Positions 43,135-51,520 of a DNA stretch of 64,000 nt are shown one piece after another; position 1 is the stretch's first letter; the number at the start of each line of letters is the position of its first letter. Made by a program: the position numbers and the translations under genes. Source of the stretch: an uncultured Ruminococcus sp. (GTDB lineage: Bacteria > Bacillota > Clostridia > Oscillospirales > Acutalibacteraceae); contig CACXAO010000004.1 in the NCBI GenBank assembly GCA_902765625.1, positions 1 to 64,000 of the forward strand, in the 5' to 3' direction. The notes beneath the pieces were generated by a model. The model made no database searches, was not told the DNA's origin, and worked only from the letters and a program-made list of their open reading frames with translations.

Positions 43135-44499
43135 TTATTTTAGTTTTTTGAAGTCGTGCTTCACCAGGTTGAGGAAGAAGCAGATCGCGAGGACAAGACA
43201 GCCTATCTCCGCGATCGGGAACGCGTACCACACGGCGCTTACATCCACCGTTACCGAGAGGAAAAACGCCACCGGCAGCAGAATAACCAGCTGACGGCAC
43301 ACCGACATCATCAGGCTGCGAACTCCCTTGCCCACCGCCTGAAACAGCGTGGTAAACAGAATACCAGCCGCCGCCGGAAGGAAACAAAGACTGACTGTGC
43401 GGAACGCCGGAACGCCTGCATCCATAAGCTCCCGACCGCCGCCGAACATTGAAATAAGCACGTCGGGAATCAGCCACATTAGCAGAACGCCGACCGACAT
43501 GATGATAACCGCAATAACGATTCCGCACTTGAGCGCTGAGTAAACGCGCTTTTTGTTGCGCGCGCCGTAGTTGTAGCCGATAACCGGCATAACGCCCTGA
43601 TTGAGTCCGAAGCAGGGCATGAAAACAAAGCTCTGCAGCTTGAAGTAGATGCCGAACACGGTTACCGATACAGCCGAGCCTGCTGCCATGAATATTGAAT
43701 TGATGCCGAGCATCATAACCGCACCGATCGACTGCATAATTATTGAAGGCAGACCTACCGCGTAGATATTCTTCAGGATCGCGCCGCTGAGCTTGAAGTT
43801 TTTGAAGCTGACCTTAATCTCGTGATTTTTCTTAAAGAGAATAATAATTGAGAAGATCATGCCGCAGAACTGTCCGAAAACAGTCGCGATAGCGGCTCCT
43901 GCAACGCCGAATTCCGGGAAAAAGCCGATACCGAAAATAAGCAGCGGATCGAAGATGATATTTACCACCGCTCCGACAAGCTGAAAAAGCATCGGATAAA
44001 TCATATTGCCCGTAGCCTGCAGGGTTTTCTCTATCATTACCTGAACTGTCGAAAAGCCCGACAGACAAAGCACTATCGTGAGATACTGCACTCCGCAGTC
44101 GGCAGTGTGCGCGTCGGAGGTGAACAGTCCCATGAACGGCTTTACCGCGAACAGTCCCAGCAGCAAAAATACCGCGTAGGTAAACAAACAGGTGACCAGT
44201 CCGTGGGTAGCGGCAGAGTTTGCCATCTCAAAATCCTTCTCGCCGAGCTTTCGCGATACCAGCGAGTTTACGCCGATCGCCGTTCCGACAGTCGCCGCGA
44301 TCAAAAACAGCTGCAAGGGATATGCCAGCGAGATCGCGGTCAGACCTGCCTGATCGTAGTTGCCGATAAAAATACTGTCGACCACGTTGTACATCGCCAT
44401 TATCGTCATCGAAAACATTGCCGGCAGCGACATCGACAGAATCAGCGGCAGCATGGGCTTTGTGCCCATCTTGTTCTCCGTTCTAACTTCGTTACTCAT
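43135..44499 (-). CDS. MATE family efflux transporter
   Basis: MATE proteins expel drugs and cationic compounds using a Na+ or H+ gradient. The 454-residue protein has twelve hydrophobic segments in two halves and starts in the typical way (PMLPLILSMSLPAMFSM in part, VDSIFIGNY). The second half repeats the layout (LNQGVMPVIGYNYGARNKKRV in part). This is the DinF/NorM-like clade common in clostridia. The substrate is unknown. Its start overlaps the VanZ gene end by 8 bp. Confidence 0.92.
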   Translation of the reverse strand: MSNEVRTENKMGTKPMLPLILSMSLPAMFSMTIMAMYNVVDSIFIGNYDQAGLTAISLAYPLQLFLIAATVGTAIGVNSLVSRKLGEKDFEMANSAATHGLVTCLFTYAVFLLLGLFAVKPFMGLFTSDAHTADCGVQYLTIVLCLSGFSTVQVMIEKTLQATGNMIYPMLFQLVGAVVNIIFDPLLIFGIGFFPEFGVAGAAIATVFGQFCGMIFSIIILFKKNHEIKVSFKNFKLSGAILKNIYAVGLPSIIMQSIGAVMMLGINSIFMAAGSAVSVTVFGIYFKLQSFVFMPCFGLNQGVMPVIGYNYGARNKKRVYSALKCGIVIAVIIMSVGVLLMWLIPDVLISMFGGGRELMDAGVPAFRTVSLCFLPAAAGILFTTLFQAVGKGVRSLMMSVCRQLVILLPVAFFLSVTVDVSAVWYAFPIAEIGCLVLAICFFLNLVKHDFKKLK

Positions 44500-44971
44500 G
44501 CTTCATCTTCTTTCTTCTTATTCGTTGATATACAAAATAAAACAGCAGCATTACCGCCGTGCCGAGTACAATTCCCGAAAAATCGAGCAGCACGTCGGAA
44601 ATCTGTCCGGAACGCCCTTCCGAGAACAGCTGGATCGTCTCGTCGGTGACCGCCGCGGCAAGTCCTGCGAAGAAAACATACACGGTATAGCGGTACGGCT
44701 TAAAGCGGTCGAAGGAATACGCGCAGGTGGTCAGGAGCATTCCTATCGCGGTGAACTCGGTGAAGTGCGCAAGCTTGCGGACTATATGGTCGGTAAGCTC
44801 GGCGCTGATTCCCACCGCCCTCAGAAAATTATACAGAAAATCCAGCACTCCGGCGCTCTCCTCGGAGGAAACGTCGGCAGGCATTGCGGAATGTATAAAG
44901 GCAAAGGCGATTGCCGCTGCAGTTAATATCATTACAATCACCCTGAAACGGGTTGACGCTCTTTTATTCAT
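44492..44971 (-). CDS. VanZ family protein
   Basis: The 159-residue membrane protein belongs to the VanZ family, named for a teicoplanin-resistance gene but mostly of unknown role. Four hydrophobic segments and the family blocks KLAHFTEFTAIGML and DETIQLFSEGRSGQISDVLLDFSG (in part DETIQLF) are seen. It is first in a two-gene unit with the MATE exporter, which might suggest a role in envelope stress or drug tolerance. AAAGGAGTG precedes the ATG. Confidence 0.9.
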   Translation of the reverse strand: MNKRASTRFRVIVMILTAAAIAFAFIHSAMPADVSSEESAGVLDFLYNFLRAVGISAELTDHIVRKLAHFTEFTAIGMLLTTCAYSFDRFKPYRYTVYVFFAGLAAAVTDETIQLFSEGRSGQISDVLLDFSGIVLGTAVMLLFYFVYQRIRRKKMKHE

Positions 44972-44989
44972 TTTATCACTCCTTTGTAT

Positions 44990-45017
44990 ATTTTACAACA
45001 AATAAAGTGAAAGTCAA
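44990..45017 (-). promoter_or_regulatory. Candidate promoter of vanZ-MATE unit
   Basis: TTGACT (45012-45017, minus strand) and TAAAAT (44990-44995) are 16 bp apart. Confidence 0.45.
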
Positions 45018-45102
45018 TGAATATGAAATTATTTTAATCTTAATGTGTCAGTTTTTACGGAAAGAATCGGTTTTGCGCTGAAAAACTTGCCATCTTTAGC
45101 TA

Positions 45103-45131
45103 TTGAAAAATGCGGTCAATTCTGTTATACT
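45103..45131 (+). promoter_or_regulatory. Promoter of the COG2426 gene
   Basis: TTGAAA (45103-45108) and TATACT (45126-45131) are 17 bp apart, 30 bp ahead of the gene, which has AAGGAG seven bases from the ATG. Confidence 0.7.
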
Positions 45132-45161
45132 TTGTTTTGACTGATTGAAAAGGAGAATTCT

Positions 45162-45665
45162 ATGCTATTAAATTATTTAATCATTTTCTTTATTTCAATG
45201 GTACCTATCGTTGAGCTAAGAGGCGCGATTCCCGTTGCAGTCGGAATGGGAATGCAAGGCTGGCAGCTCTTCTGGGCATATGTTGTCTGCGTTGTCGGCA
45301 ATATTCTGCCTGTTCCGCTGATTTATTTCTTTGCCAGAAAGGTTCTCATCTGGGGCAAGGACAAAAAGTACATCGGCAAGTTCTTTACATGGTGCTACAA
45401 CAAGGGCGAAAAAGGCGGCGAAAAGCTTAAGAAAAAGGCAGGCAAGGGTCTGTTTATCGCGCTGATGCTCTTTGTCGGAATCCCTCTCCCCGGTACGGGC
45501 GCATGGACCGGCACTCTCGCGGCAAGCTTTCTCGACATCGGCTTTAAGAAAAGCTCCATCGCGGTTATGTGCGGCGTATTGATCGCGGGCGTTATCATGG
45601 GCACCGCAAGCCTTCTCGTCAGCATGGGCGCAGGCGGTATTTTCAGCTGTCTTGCTCCGAAGTAA
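45162..45665 (+). CDS. COG2426 family small membrane protein
   Basis: The 167-residue protein belongs to COG2426, often named putative small multidrug export protein, though that role lacks firm proof. It starts with VPIVELRGAIPVAV, has the family block GIPLPGTGAWTGTLAA in the middle, and three or four membrane segments with a basic Lys-rich loop (about 75-95). It has its own promoter and is followed by a terminator. Confidence 0.88.
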   Translation: MLLNYLIIFFISMVPIVELRGAIPVAVGMGMQGWQLFWAYVVCVVGNILPVPLIYFFARKVLIWGKDKKYIGKFFTWCYNKGEKGGEKLKKKAGKGLFIALMLFVGIPLPGTGAWTGTLAASFLDIGFKKSSIAVMCGVLIAGVIMGTASLLVSMGAGGIFSCLAPK

Positions 45666-45700
45666 GCGACCGGCGGTTAAAACTTTTATGAATCAAAACG

Positions 45701-45725
45701 GGCAGCTGAGGCTGCCTTGTTTTTT
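45701..45725 (+). terminator. Terminator just ahead of the FAD-enzyme gene
   Basis: GGCAGC (45701-45706) and GCTGCC (45711-45716) with a TGAG loop, then TTGTTTTTT. The next gene has its ribosome site AGGTGA starting at 45726. Confidence 0.8.
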
Positions 45726-45736
45726 AGGTGAAAATA

Positions 45737-46942
45737 ATGACATACAAATTTGACGCGCTGATTATCGGCGGCGGCGCATCGGGTCTGATGTGCGCGGCAG
45801 AAGCCAAACGGCAAAACCCTAAACTGAATATTGCGATCATCGAAAAGAACGACCGCGTTGGCAAAAAGCTGCTTGCGACCGGCAACGGACGCTGCAACCT
45901 CACTAACCTGCGCGTTTCAGCCGACAAATACACAGGCAGCTATAAAACCGGGAATTTATTTGAACGGTACGACGCGGAATTTTTGCTCAGGAAATTCAAG
46001 GCTCTCGGACTGCTGACATACTCAGACAGCGAAGGCAGGGTTTATCCCGTTTCGCGGCAGGCAAGCTCGGTGCTCGACGTGCTAAGGTTTGCCTGTGAGA
46101 GAAACGGAGTTGAAGCCTTCTGCGGCGAGCAGATAAGGAGCCTGAAACGCGAAAACGGAGGGTTCCGCATCAAGACGGCGGAAAACGAGTTCCTCACCAA
46201 AAAGCTCGTTATCGCCTGCGGCTCAAAGGCGGCTCCTAAGCTCGGCGGAAGCGCAAGCGGCGCGGATTATCTCAGAAATCTCGGTCTTGCGGTCGAGCCG
46301 TTTCAGCCTGCCCTCTGCCCCATTCAGGTGAAATCCGAGGTTCTTAAATCCTTGAAGGGGCTTCGCGCTGCAGGTAGGGTTACGCTCACGAGAAACGGAA
46401 ATGCCGTTAAATCCGAGTGCGGCGAGGTTCAGTTTTCAGACGGCGCTTTGTCGGGAATCTGCGTGTTCAACCTCTCGCTTTACGCAAAAGACGGCGATGT
46501 GATCTCGGTCGATCTGCTGCCGGATTATTCTGAAAAAGAATTATATAATATTCTGATAAAGAATAAAGAACTGTTTGCAAATCAGAACGCCGACAATCTT
46601 ATTACGGGAATACTGCCAAAAAGACTCGCTCAGGCGGTTATGAAGCAGAGCGGAGTCAAGGATTTTTCGCGGTTCTGCGCAGACCTGACCGACAACGAGC
46701 TAAGGCAAGCGGCAAAAACGGTCAAAGGCATGACCTTCGGCGTTACGCAGCTGAGCGGATTTGAACAGGCTCAGTGCGCGCGCGGCGGCGTCAAGGGCTA
46801 TGAAATCGGAGATAAATTTGAGAGCAAAAGAGTGCGCAATCTTTTTGTATGCGGCGAGGCGATTGACATTTGCGGCGAATGCGGAGGCTACAACCTGCAT
46901 TTTGCCTTTGTCAGCGGCATGATTGTTGGTGAACAGCTATGA
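45737..46942 (+). CDS. BaiN/RdsA (HI0933)-family NAD(P)/FAD-dependent oxidoreductase
   Basis: The start is the ATG at 45737, with AGGTGA five bases upstream. The 401-residue flavoprotein has the FAD Rossmann motif IIGGGASGLMCA near the N-terminus, then EKNDRVGKKLLATGNGRCNLTN (in part), typical of the HI0933/BaiN group that includes aminoacetone-oxidase-like enzymes. GGYNLHFAFVSG near the end is the C-terminal FAD block. The substrate is unknown; names such as BaiN (bile acid 7-dehydroxylation) should not be transferred. It overlaps the next FAD gene by 4 bp. Confidence 0.9.
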   Translation: MTYKFDALIIGGGASGLMCAAEAKRQNPKLNIAIIEKNDRVGKKLLATGNGRCNLTNLRVSADKYTGSYKTGNLFERYDAEFLLRKFKALGLLTYSDSEGRVYPVSRQASSVLDVLRFACERNGVEAFCGEQIRSLKRENGGFRIKTAENEFLTKKLVIACGSKAAPKLGGSASGADYLRNLGLAVEPFQPALCPIQVKSEVLKSLKGLRAAGRVTLTRNGNAVKSECGEVQFSDGALSGICVFNLSLYAKDGDVISVDLLPDYSEKELYNILIKNKELFANQNADNLITGILPKRLAQAVMKQSGVKDFSRFCADLTDNELRQAAKTVKGMTFGVTQLSGFEQAQCARGGVKGYEIGDKFESKRVRNLFVCGEAIDICGECGGYNLHFAFVSGMIVGEQL

Positions 46943-48522
46943 TAAGAGTAAACAACGTACATATCCCACTCGACTACGACGACGCAGCGGTAAGAAAGAA
47001 AATCTGCCGCGAGCTGAGGATTGAAAACAGCGCGGTAAAAAGCGTAAGCATTTTTCGCCGCTCGGTTGACGCGAGAAAAAAAGACAACATCTTCTTCCTC
47101 TGCGCGGTCGACGCGGTTCTTAATATCAACGAGGACGCGGTGCTCAAAAAAGCGAAAAACGCCGCAAAGGTCAAGCCGTACAAATACGATGTTCCGAAAT
47201 GGAATGGCGGCGCGTCTCCCCTTGTGGTCGGAATGGGTCCCGCAGGACTGTTCGCCGCGCTGATTCTGGCGCAGAGCGGCGCAAAACCGATTGTTATCGA
47301 ACGCGGCAGGGATGTTGACAGCCGAACCGCCGACGTGAATAAATTCTGGACGGACGGAACGCTTGACGCCTCGTCAAACGTACAATTCGGCGAGGGCGGC
47401 GCAGGAACCTTTTCGGACGGCAAGCTCAACACCGGTACAAAGGACAGCCGTCAGCGCAAGGTGCTCGAGGAGTTTGTGAGCCACGGCGCACCCGAGGATA
47501 TCCTCTGCGACGCAAAGCCGCATATCGGCACGGACAAGCTCAAGCTGACCGTAAAAAATCTGCGCGAGGAAATCATCGGGCTTGGCGGCAGGGTCATGTT
47601 CGAAACAAAGCTGACGGGCTTTCATACTGCCGACGGCAAAATCACATCCGCAGAGGTTGAGCATGACGGTAAAACCGAAATCATCGAAACCGACAGCGTA
47701 ATTCTCGCAATCGGACACAGCGCGAGAGATACGTTTGAAATGCTCTGCGATAAAAAGCTCCCGATCGAAGCAAAGCCGTTCTCTGTAGGCGCAAGAATCG
47801 AGCACCTCCGCGAGGAGATTGACCGCGCGCAGTACGGAAAATTTGCCGGCAACAAGGCTCTCGGCGCGGCGAATTACAAAATGAACGTCCACACCTCAAA
47901 CGGCCGCGGAGCATACACCTTCTGCATGTGCCCGGGCGGCAAGGTCGTCAATGCTTCAAGCGAGGAAAACAGGCTGTGCACTAACGGCATGAGCGAATTT
48001 GCCCGAAGTGATCGCAACTCAAACGCTGCGCTGCTCGTCGGCGTTACACCGGAGGATTACCGCAGCGACAGTCCGCTGGGCGGAATGTACTTTCAGCGCA
48101 GGCTTGAGGAAAAAGCCTTTGAGCTTGGCGGCGGCGGTTTTTGTGCGCCGGTGCAGAGGGTCTGCGATTTCATACAAAACAAAAAGTCCGACAGACTCGG
48201 CGTAGTTTTGCCGAGTATCGGACCTGACTATACTTTGAGTGATCTGAATACGATTCTGCCCGGAGAGATCTCGCAGTCGATGAAAGAGGCAATCGCGGAT
48301 ATGGGCAGAAAACTAAAGGGCTTTGACGATCCCGACGCGGTGCTGACCGGCTTGGAAACAAGAAGCTCCTCGCCCGTTCGCATTCTGAGAAACGCCGAAA
48401 CGCTTGAGAGCGTCGCGGTACGCGGTCTTTACCCCTGCGGCGAGGGTGCAGGCTATGCAGGCGGAATCATTTCCGCCGCAGTAGACGGTATAAAGTGCGC
48501 GGAAAAGGTTATTGAAAAGTAA
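46939..48522 (+). CDS. COG2509 family FAD-dependent dehydrogenase
   Basis: The 527-residue protein has an N-terminal region of about 95 residues typical of COG2509, then the FAD motif VVGMGPAGLFAALILA. FGEGGAGTFSDGKL and GHSARDTFEML are family blocks, and GEGAGYAGGIISAAVDG is the C-terminal FAD contact. The substrate is unknown. Its start overlaps the previous flavoprotein stop by 4 bp, so both are co-translated and may act on related substrates. The end runs into the rnpB terminator on the other strand. Confidence 0.9.
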   Translation: MIRVNNVHIPLDYDDAAVRKKICRELRIENSAVKSVSIFRRSVDARKKDNIFFLCAVDAVLNINEDAVLKKAKNAAKVKPYKYDVPKWNGGASPLVVGMGPAGLFAALILAQSGAKPIVIERGRDVDSRTADVNKFWTDGTLDASSNVQFGEGGAGTFSDGKLNTGTKDSRQRKVLEEFVSHGAPEDILCDAKPHIGTDKLKLTVKNLREEIIGLGGRVMFETKLTGFHTADGKITSAEVEHDGKTEIIETDSVILAIGHSARDTFEMLCDKKLPIEAKPFSVGARIEHLREEIDRAQYGKFAGNKALGAANYKMNVHTSNGRGAYTFCMCPGGKVVNASSEENRLCTNGMSEFARSDRNSNAALLVGVTPEDYRSDSPLGGMYFQRRLEEKAFELGGGGFCAPVQRVCDFIQNKKSDRLGVVLPSIGPDYTLSDLNTILPGEISQSMKEAIADMGRKLKGFDDPDAVLTGLETRSSSPVRILRNAETLESVAVRGLYPCGEGAGYAGGIISAAVDGIKCAEKVIEK

Positions 48523-48523
48523 A

Positions 48524-48549
48524 ACGGCCGCCGCTATGCGACAGCCGAA
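48524..48549 (-). terminator. Terminator of rnpB
   Basis: On the minus strand GGCTGTCGC and GCGGCGGCC pair with two G-U wobbles around ATA, followed by GTTTTACTTTT. Its distal end touches the stop codon of the convergent FAD gene. Confidence 0.75.
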
Positions 48550-48858
48550 ACGAGTGCGTCTGTAAGCCGGGTTCTGTCTTGAACAGCCATCTATCTTGGC
48601 AGTCGGTTACCCGAGCCTGCTCAATGCCACCTCCACGGAACACGCCGAGCAAGCGTATTTGTTCCTCCACGGTGTTGCTTCAAATAGGGTTTACACGGCA
48701 GAGCGGTCTCCCGCCCTCCGGTGAGCTCTTACCTCACCTTTCCATCCTTACCCGAAAAATCGGGCGGTTATTTTCTGTTGCACTGGCCCTGGGGTCGCCC
48801 CCGGCGGCGGTTAGCCGTTATTATCGCTCTGTGAAGCCCGGACTTTCCTCGCACCGCA
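48548..48858 (-). ncRNA. rnpB: RNase P RNA, bacterial class A
   Basis: On the minus strand the conserved 5' block GAGGAAAGTCCGGGCT is followed, about 270 nt later, by the matching 3' block ACAGAACCCGGCTTACAG. GAGGGTAAGG-like variants and the loop-pairing elements between them fit the A-type catalytic RNA that matures tRNA 5' ends. The transcription start is set by a promoter whose -10 ends at 48864; exact ends are within a few bases. Confidence 0.95.
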
Positions 48859-48863
48859 CCATT

Positions 48864-48892
48864 ATCATATATCAAATCGCGCGAATTGTCAA
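48864..48892 (-). promoter_or_regulatory. Promoter of rnpB
   Basis: On the minus strand TTGACA (48887-48892) and TATGAT (48864-48869) are 17 bp apart. It is back to back with the malic-enzyme promoter. Confidence 0.75.
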
Positions 48893-48910
48893 TTAATTTG
48901 ATTTTTTTAC

Positions 48911-48939
48911 TTGCTAATCAGCTTCATCTGGTTTATAAT
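48911..48939 (+). promoter_or_regulatory. Promoter of the malic-enzyme gene
   Basis: TTGCTA (48911-48916) and TATAAT (48934-48939) are 17 bp apart; AAGGAG precedes the ATG. Confidence 0.7.
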
Positions 48940-48966
48940 ACTGTAGGTTAAGAAAGGAGTAATCAT

Positions 48967-50139
48967 ATGGACATCAGACAAGAATCACTTAAACTGCATT
49001 ATGATTGGAACGGCAAAATCGAGGTTATCTCGCGCGTTCCGATTTCAAATTCCGAGGAGCTTGCTCTCGCCTACACACCCGGCGTTGCCGAGCCCTGCCT
49101 CGAAATACAGAAGAACTACGACAAAAGCTACGAGCTGACAAGGAGAAACAACCTCGTCGCGGTTATTACCGACGGCACCGCCGTTCTCGGTCTCGGCGAT
49201 ATCGGTCCCGAGGCAGGCATGCCCGTTATGGAGGGCAAATGCGCGCTGTTCAAGGCGTTCGGCGACGTTGACGCGTTCCCCATTTGCGTTAGAAGCAAGA
49301 GCGTTGACGAGATTGTCAACACCGTTTACCTCATCAGCGGTTCCTTCGGCGGCATCAACCTCGAGGATATCTCGGCTCCGCGCTGCTTTGAGATCGAGAA
49401 AAAGCTCAAGGAGAAGTGCGATATCCCGATTTTCCACGACGACCAGCACGGCACCGCGATCATTGTTGCGGCGGGTCTGCTCAACGCGCTCAAGCTCGTC
49501 GGCAAAAGCTTTGACAACATCAAAGTCGTTATGAACGGCGCAGGTGCGGCAGGAATCGCGATCGCGAAGCACCTGATGAACATGGGCGTTAAGGACATCA
49601 CCCTCTGCGACAGCAAGGGTATCATCTGCAAGGGCGACGAGAGACTCAACGCCGTCAAGCGCGAGATGGCTGAGATCACCAACCTCGACCGCAAGACCGG
49701 CACTCTCGCCGACGCGATGAAGGGTGCGGACGTATTCCTCGGCATTTCGGCTGCAGGCTGCGTGAGCGAGGATATGGTAAAGTCGATGGCTGAGAATCCG
49801 ATCCTCTTCGCGATGGCTAACCCCACTCCCGAGATCATGCCCGACCTCGCCAAGAAAGCAGGCGCGGCTGTCGTGGGCACAGGCAGAAGCGACTTCCCGA
49901 ACCAGATAAACAACGTTCTCGCCTTCCCGGGTATTTTCCGCGGCGCGCTCGACTGCAGAGCAAGCGACATCAACGAGGAAATGAAGGTTGCGGCTTCGTA
50001 CGCTATCGCCTCTCTCGTTGAGGACGACAAGCTCAGCGCGGACTATATCCTTCCCCACGCCTTTGACTCCAGAGTCGGCAAGACCGTAGCTGCGGCTGTT
50101 AAGGAAGCGGCGATCAAATCAGGCGTTGCGAGAATCTGA
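48967..50139 (+). CDS. NAD(P)-dependent malic enzyme, short form
   Basis: Malic enzyme converts malate to pyruvate and CO2 with NAD(P). The 390-residue protein is the short bacterial type without the phosphotransacetylase-like extension. YTPGVAEPC near 39-47, the metal and substrate block [28 protein letters not shown], and the Rossmann motif [12 protein letters not shown] are clear. The choice between NAD and NADP is not decided by sequence here. It is a single gene with its own promoter and a terminator. Confidence 0.95.
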   Translation: MDIRQESLKLHYDWNGKIEVISRVPISNSEELALAYTPGVAEPCLEIQKNYDKSYELTRRNNLVAVITDGTAVLGLGDIGPEAGMPVMEGKCALFKAFGDVDAFPICVRSKSVDEIVNTVYLISGSFGGINLEDISAPRCFEIEKKLKEKCDIPIFHDDQHGTAIIVAAGLLNALKLVGKSFDNIKVVMNGAGAAGIAIAKHLMNMGVKDITLCDSKGIICKGDERLNAVKREMAEITNLDRKTGTLADAMKGADVFLGISAAGCVSEDMVKSMAENPILFAMANPTPEIMPDLAKKAGAAVVGTGRSDFPNQINNVLAFPGIFRGALDCRASDINEEMKVAASYAIASLVEDDKLSADYILPHAFDSRVGKTVAAAVKEAAIKSGVARI

Positions 50140-50158
50140 TTATAATATTTCATATAAG

Positions 50159-50187
50159 AAAACCCGACCGTGCGGCCGGGTTTTTAT
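50159..50187 (+). terminator. Bidirectional terminator
   Basis: AACCCG-A-CCG and CGG-C-CGGGTT form the stem, with TTTT on the plus side and an A-run on the other. It separates the convergent malic-enzyme and cca genes, touching the cca stop codon. Confidence 0.75.
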
Positions 50188-51518
50188 TCTTTTTCGGAAT
50201 ATTCTTTTGCCGCCGACAAGAGGGCGGCTTTTTCATTAGGAAGCGCTTCGTCGATCACGCTGTCGAGCAAAAACGCTAACACTCTGCCGATTTCTCTGCC
50301 GTCCGTAATGCCGGCTGCGATCAGATCTCTGCCGTTAACGGCGAGCTGCCTGAGCGAAAAGCACTCCTGCCGCGCCATGACCTGTTCAAACTGCGCCTTT
50401 GCGGTATCGATTTTTCGCAGCTTTTCCTCACGCATATATTCGGACTGCGAGAGCGTATCGGCGTACTGCACCTTAAAAAGGCGGCGCATATTTTCATCGC
50501 CGAGTTTATTCAGCACGCGTTTCACCTGCGGAACCGTTCCGTTAAAGCGCACGTCGTGATAAATAATCAGGGTCACGCAGGTTTCGATCGTTTCGGAAGG
50601 AAATCTGAGACGGCTGAGCGCATTGCGCGCGATATCCGCACTGACGAGCTGATGACCCTTGAAGTGACGCGCACCTCGGCTGTCGGTCGTGCAGACGAGC
50701 GGCTTGGCGATATCGTGGAACAGCATTGTGAGCCGGAGAATCGGGTCGCTCTCTATCAATCCTACCGAATGCGTGATGTGATGAAAGACATCGTAGCAGT
50801 GGTGCTTGTTTTTCTGGTCGAAGTCAAAGGTCTCGGCAAGCTCGGGAATGAAAACGGCGAACACGTCGCGGAAACCGTTCAATATTTCCTCTGCACCGTC
50901 TCCGCAGAGCAGGCGGACAAGCTCAGCCTGAATGCGCTCCGAGGCGATATTGCGCAGCAGCCTTGCGTTGCGGTGAACAGCAGCCGCCGTGTTGCGCTCG
51001 ATCGCGAAGCTGTAGCACGAAGCAAAACGCAGAGCGCGGAGAATCCGCAGCGCGTCCTCTCGGAAACGTTCGTCGGGATTTCCCACGCAGCGGATAAGGC
51101 GCTTGTTCAAATCGCTTTCGCCGCCGTAAAAATCAGCGATACCGCTTTCCTCGTTATAGGCGATGGCGTTTACGGTGAAATCGCGGCGCGCCAAGTCCTC
51201 GCGAAGGTTTGAGGTAAAAGTCACGCTCTCGGGATGGCGGTTGTCCTTGTACTCTCCGTCAATGCGATATGTCGTCACCTCGTACGGCTGCCTGTCGAGA
51301 ATAACCGCGACCGTGCCGTGCTGAATGCCGATATCGACGGTGTCACAATCGGCAAAACAGGCTTTTATTTCAGCGGGCTTGGCTGAGGTACAGATGTCCC
51401 AGTCGTGCGGTACAATGCCGAGGAGGCTGTCGCGAATGCAGCCGCCTACGGCATATGCCTCGTAGCCCGCGTCTTGTAATCTGCGAATTATAAAATCAGG
51501 GTTTTTCGGAATTTTCAT
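50184..51518 (-). CDS. cca: CCA tRNA nucleotidyltransferase
   Basis: This class II nucleotidyltransferase adds or repairs the 3' CCA end of tRNAs. The 444-residue protein has the active-site block AVGGCIRDSLLG and the metal carboxylates DWD, the ribose-sensing RRDFTVNAIAYN, the template helix motif EDALRILRALRFA, and a C-terminal HD domain with FHDIAKP that may give phosphohydrolase activity. It ends at the shared terminator. It is 2 bp after the P-type ATPase stop but has no obvious functional link to it. Confidence 0.95.
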   Translation of the reverse strand: MKIPKNPDFIIRRLQDAGYEAYAVGGCIRDSLLGIVPHDWDICTSAKPAEIKACFADCDTVDIGIQHGTVAVILDRQPYEVTTYRIDGEYKDNRHPESVTFTSNLREDLARRDFTVNAIAYNEESGIADFYGGESDLNKRLIRCVGNPDERFREDALRILRALRFASCYSFAIERNTAAAVHRNARLLRNIASERIQAELVRLLCGDGAEEILNGFRDVFAVFIPELAETFDFDQKNKHHCYDVFHHITHSVGLIESDPILRLTMLFHDIAKPLVCTTDSRGARHFKGHQLVSADIARNALSRLRFPSETIETCVTLIIYHDVRFNGTVPQVKRVLNKLGDENMRRLFKVQYADTLSQSEYMREEKLRKIDTAKAQFEQVMARQECFSLRQLAVNGRDLIAAGITDGREIGRVLAFLLDSVIDEALPNEKAALLSAAKEYSEKE

Positions 51519-51520
51519 TA

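Noticed and set aside
48579..48896. 105-codon plus-strand frame
   Set aside because: It lies across rnpB on the opposite strand.
49045..50058. 337-codon minus-strand frame
   Set aside because: It is antisense to the malic-enzyme gene.
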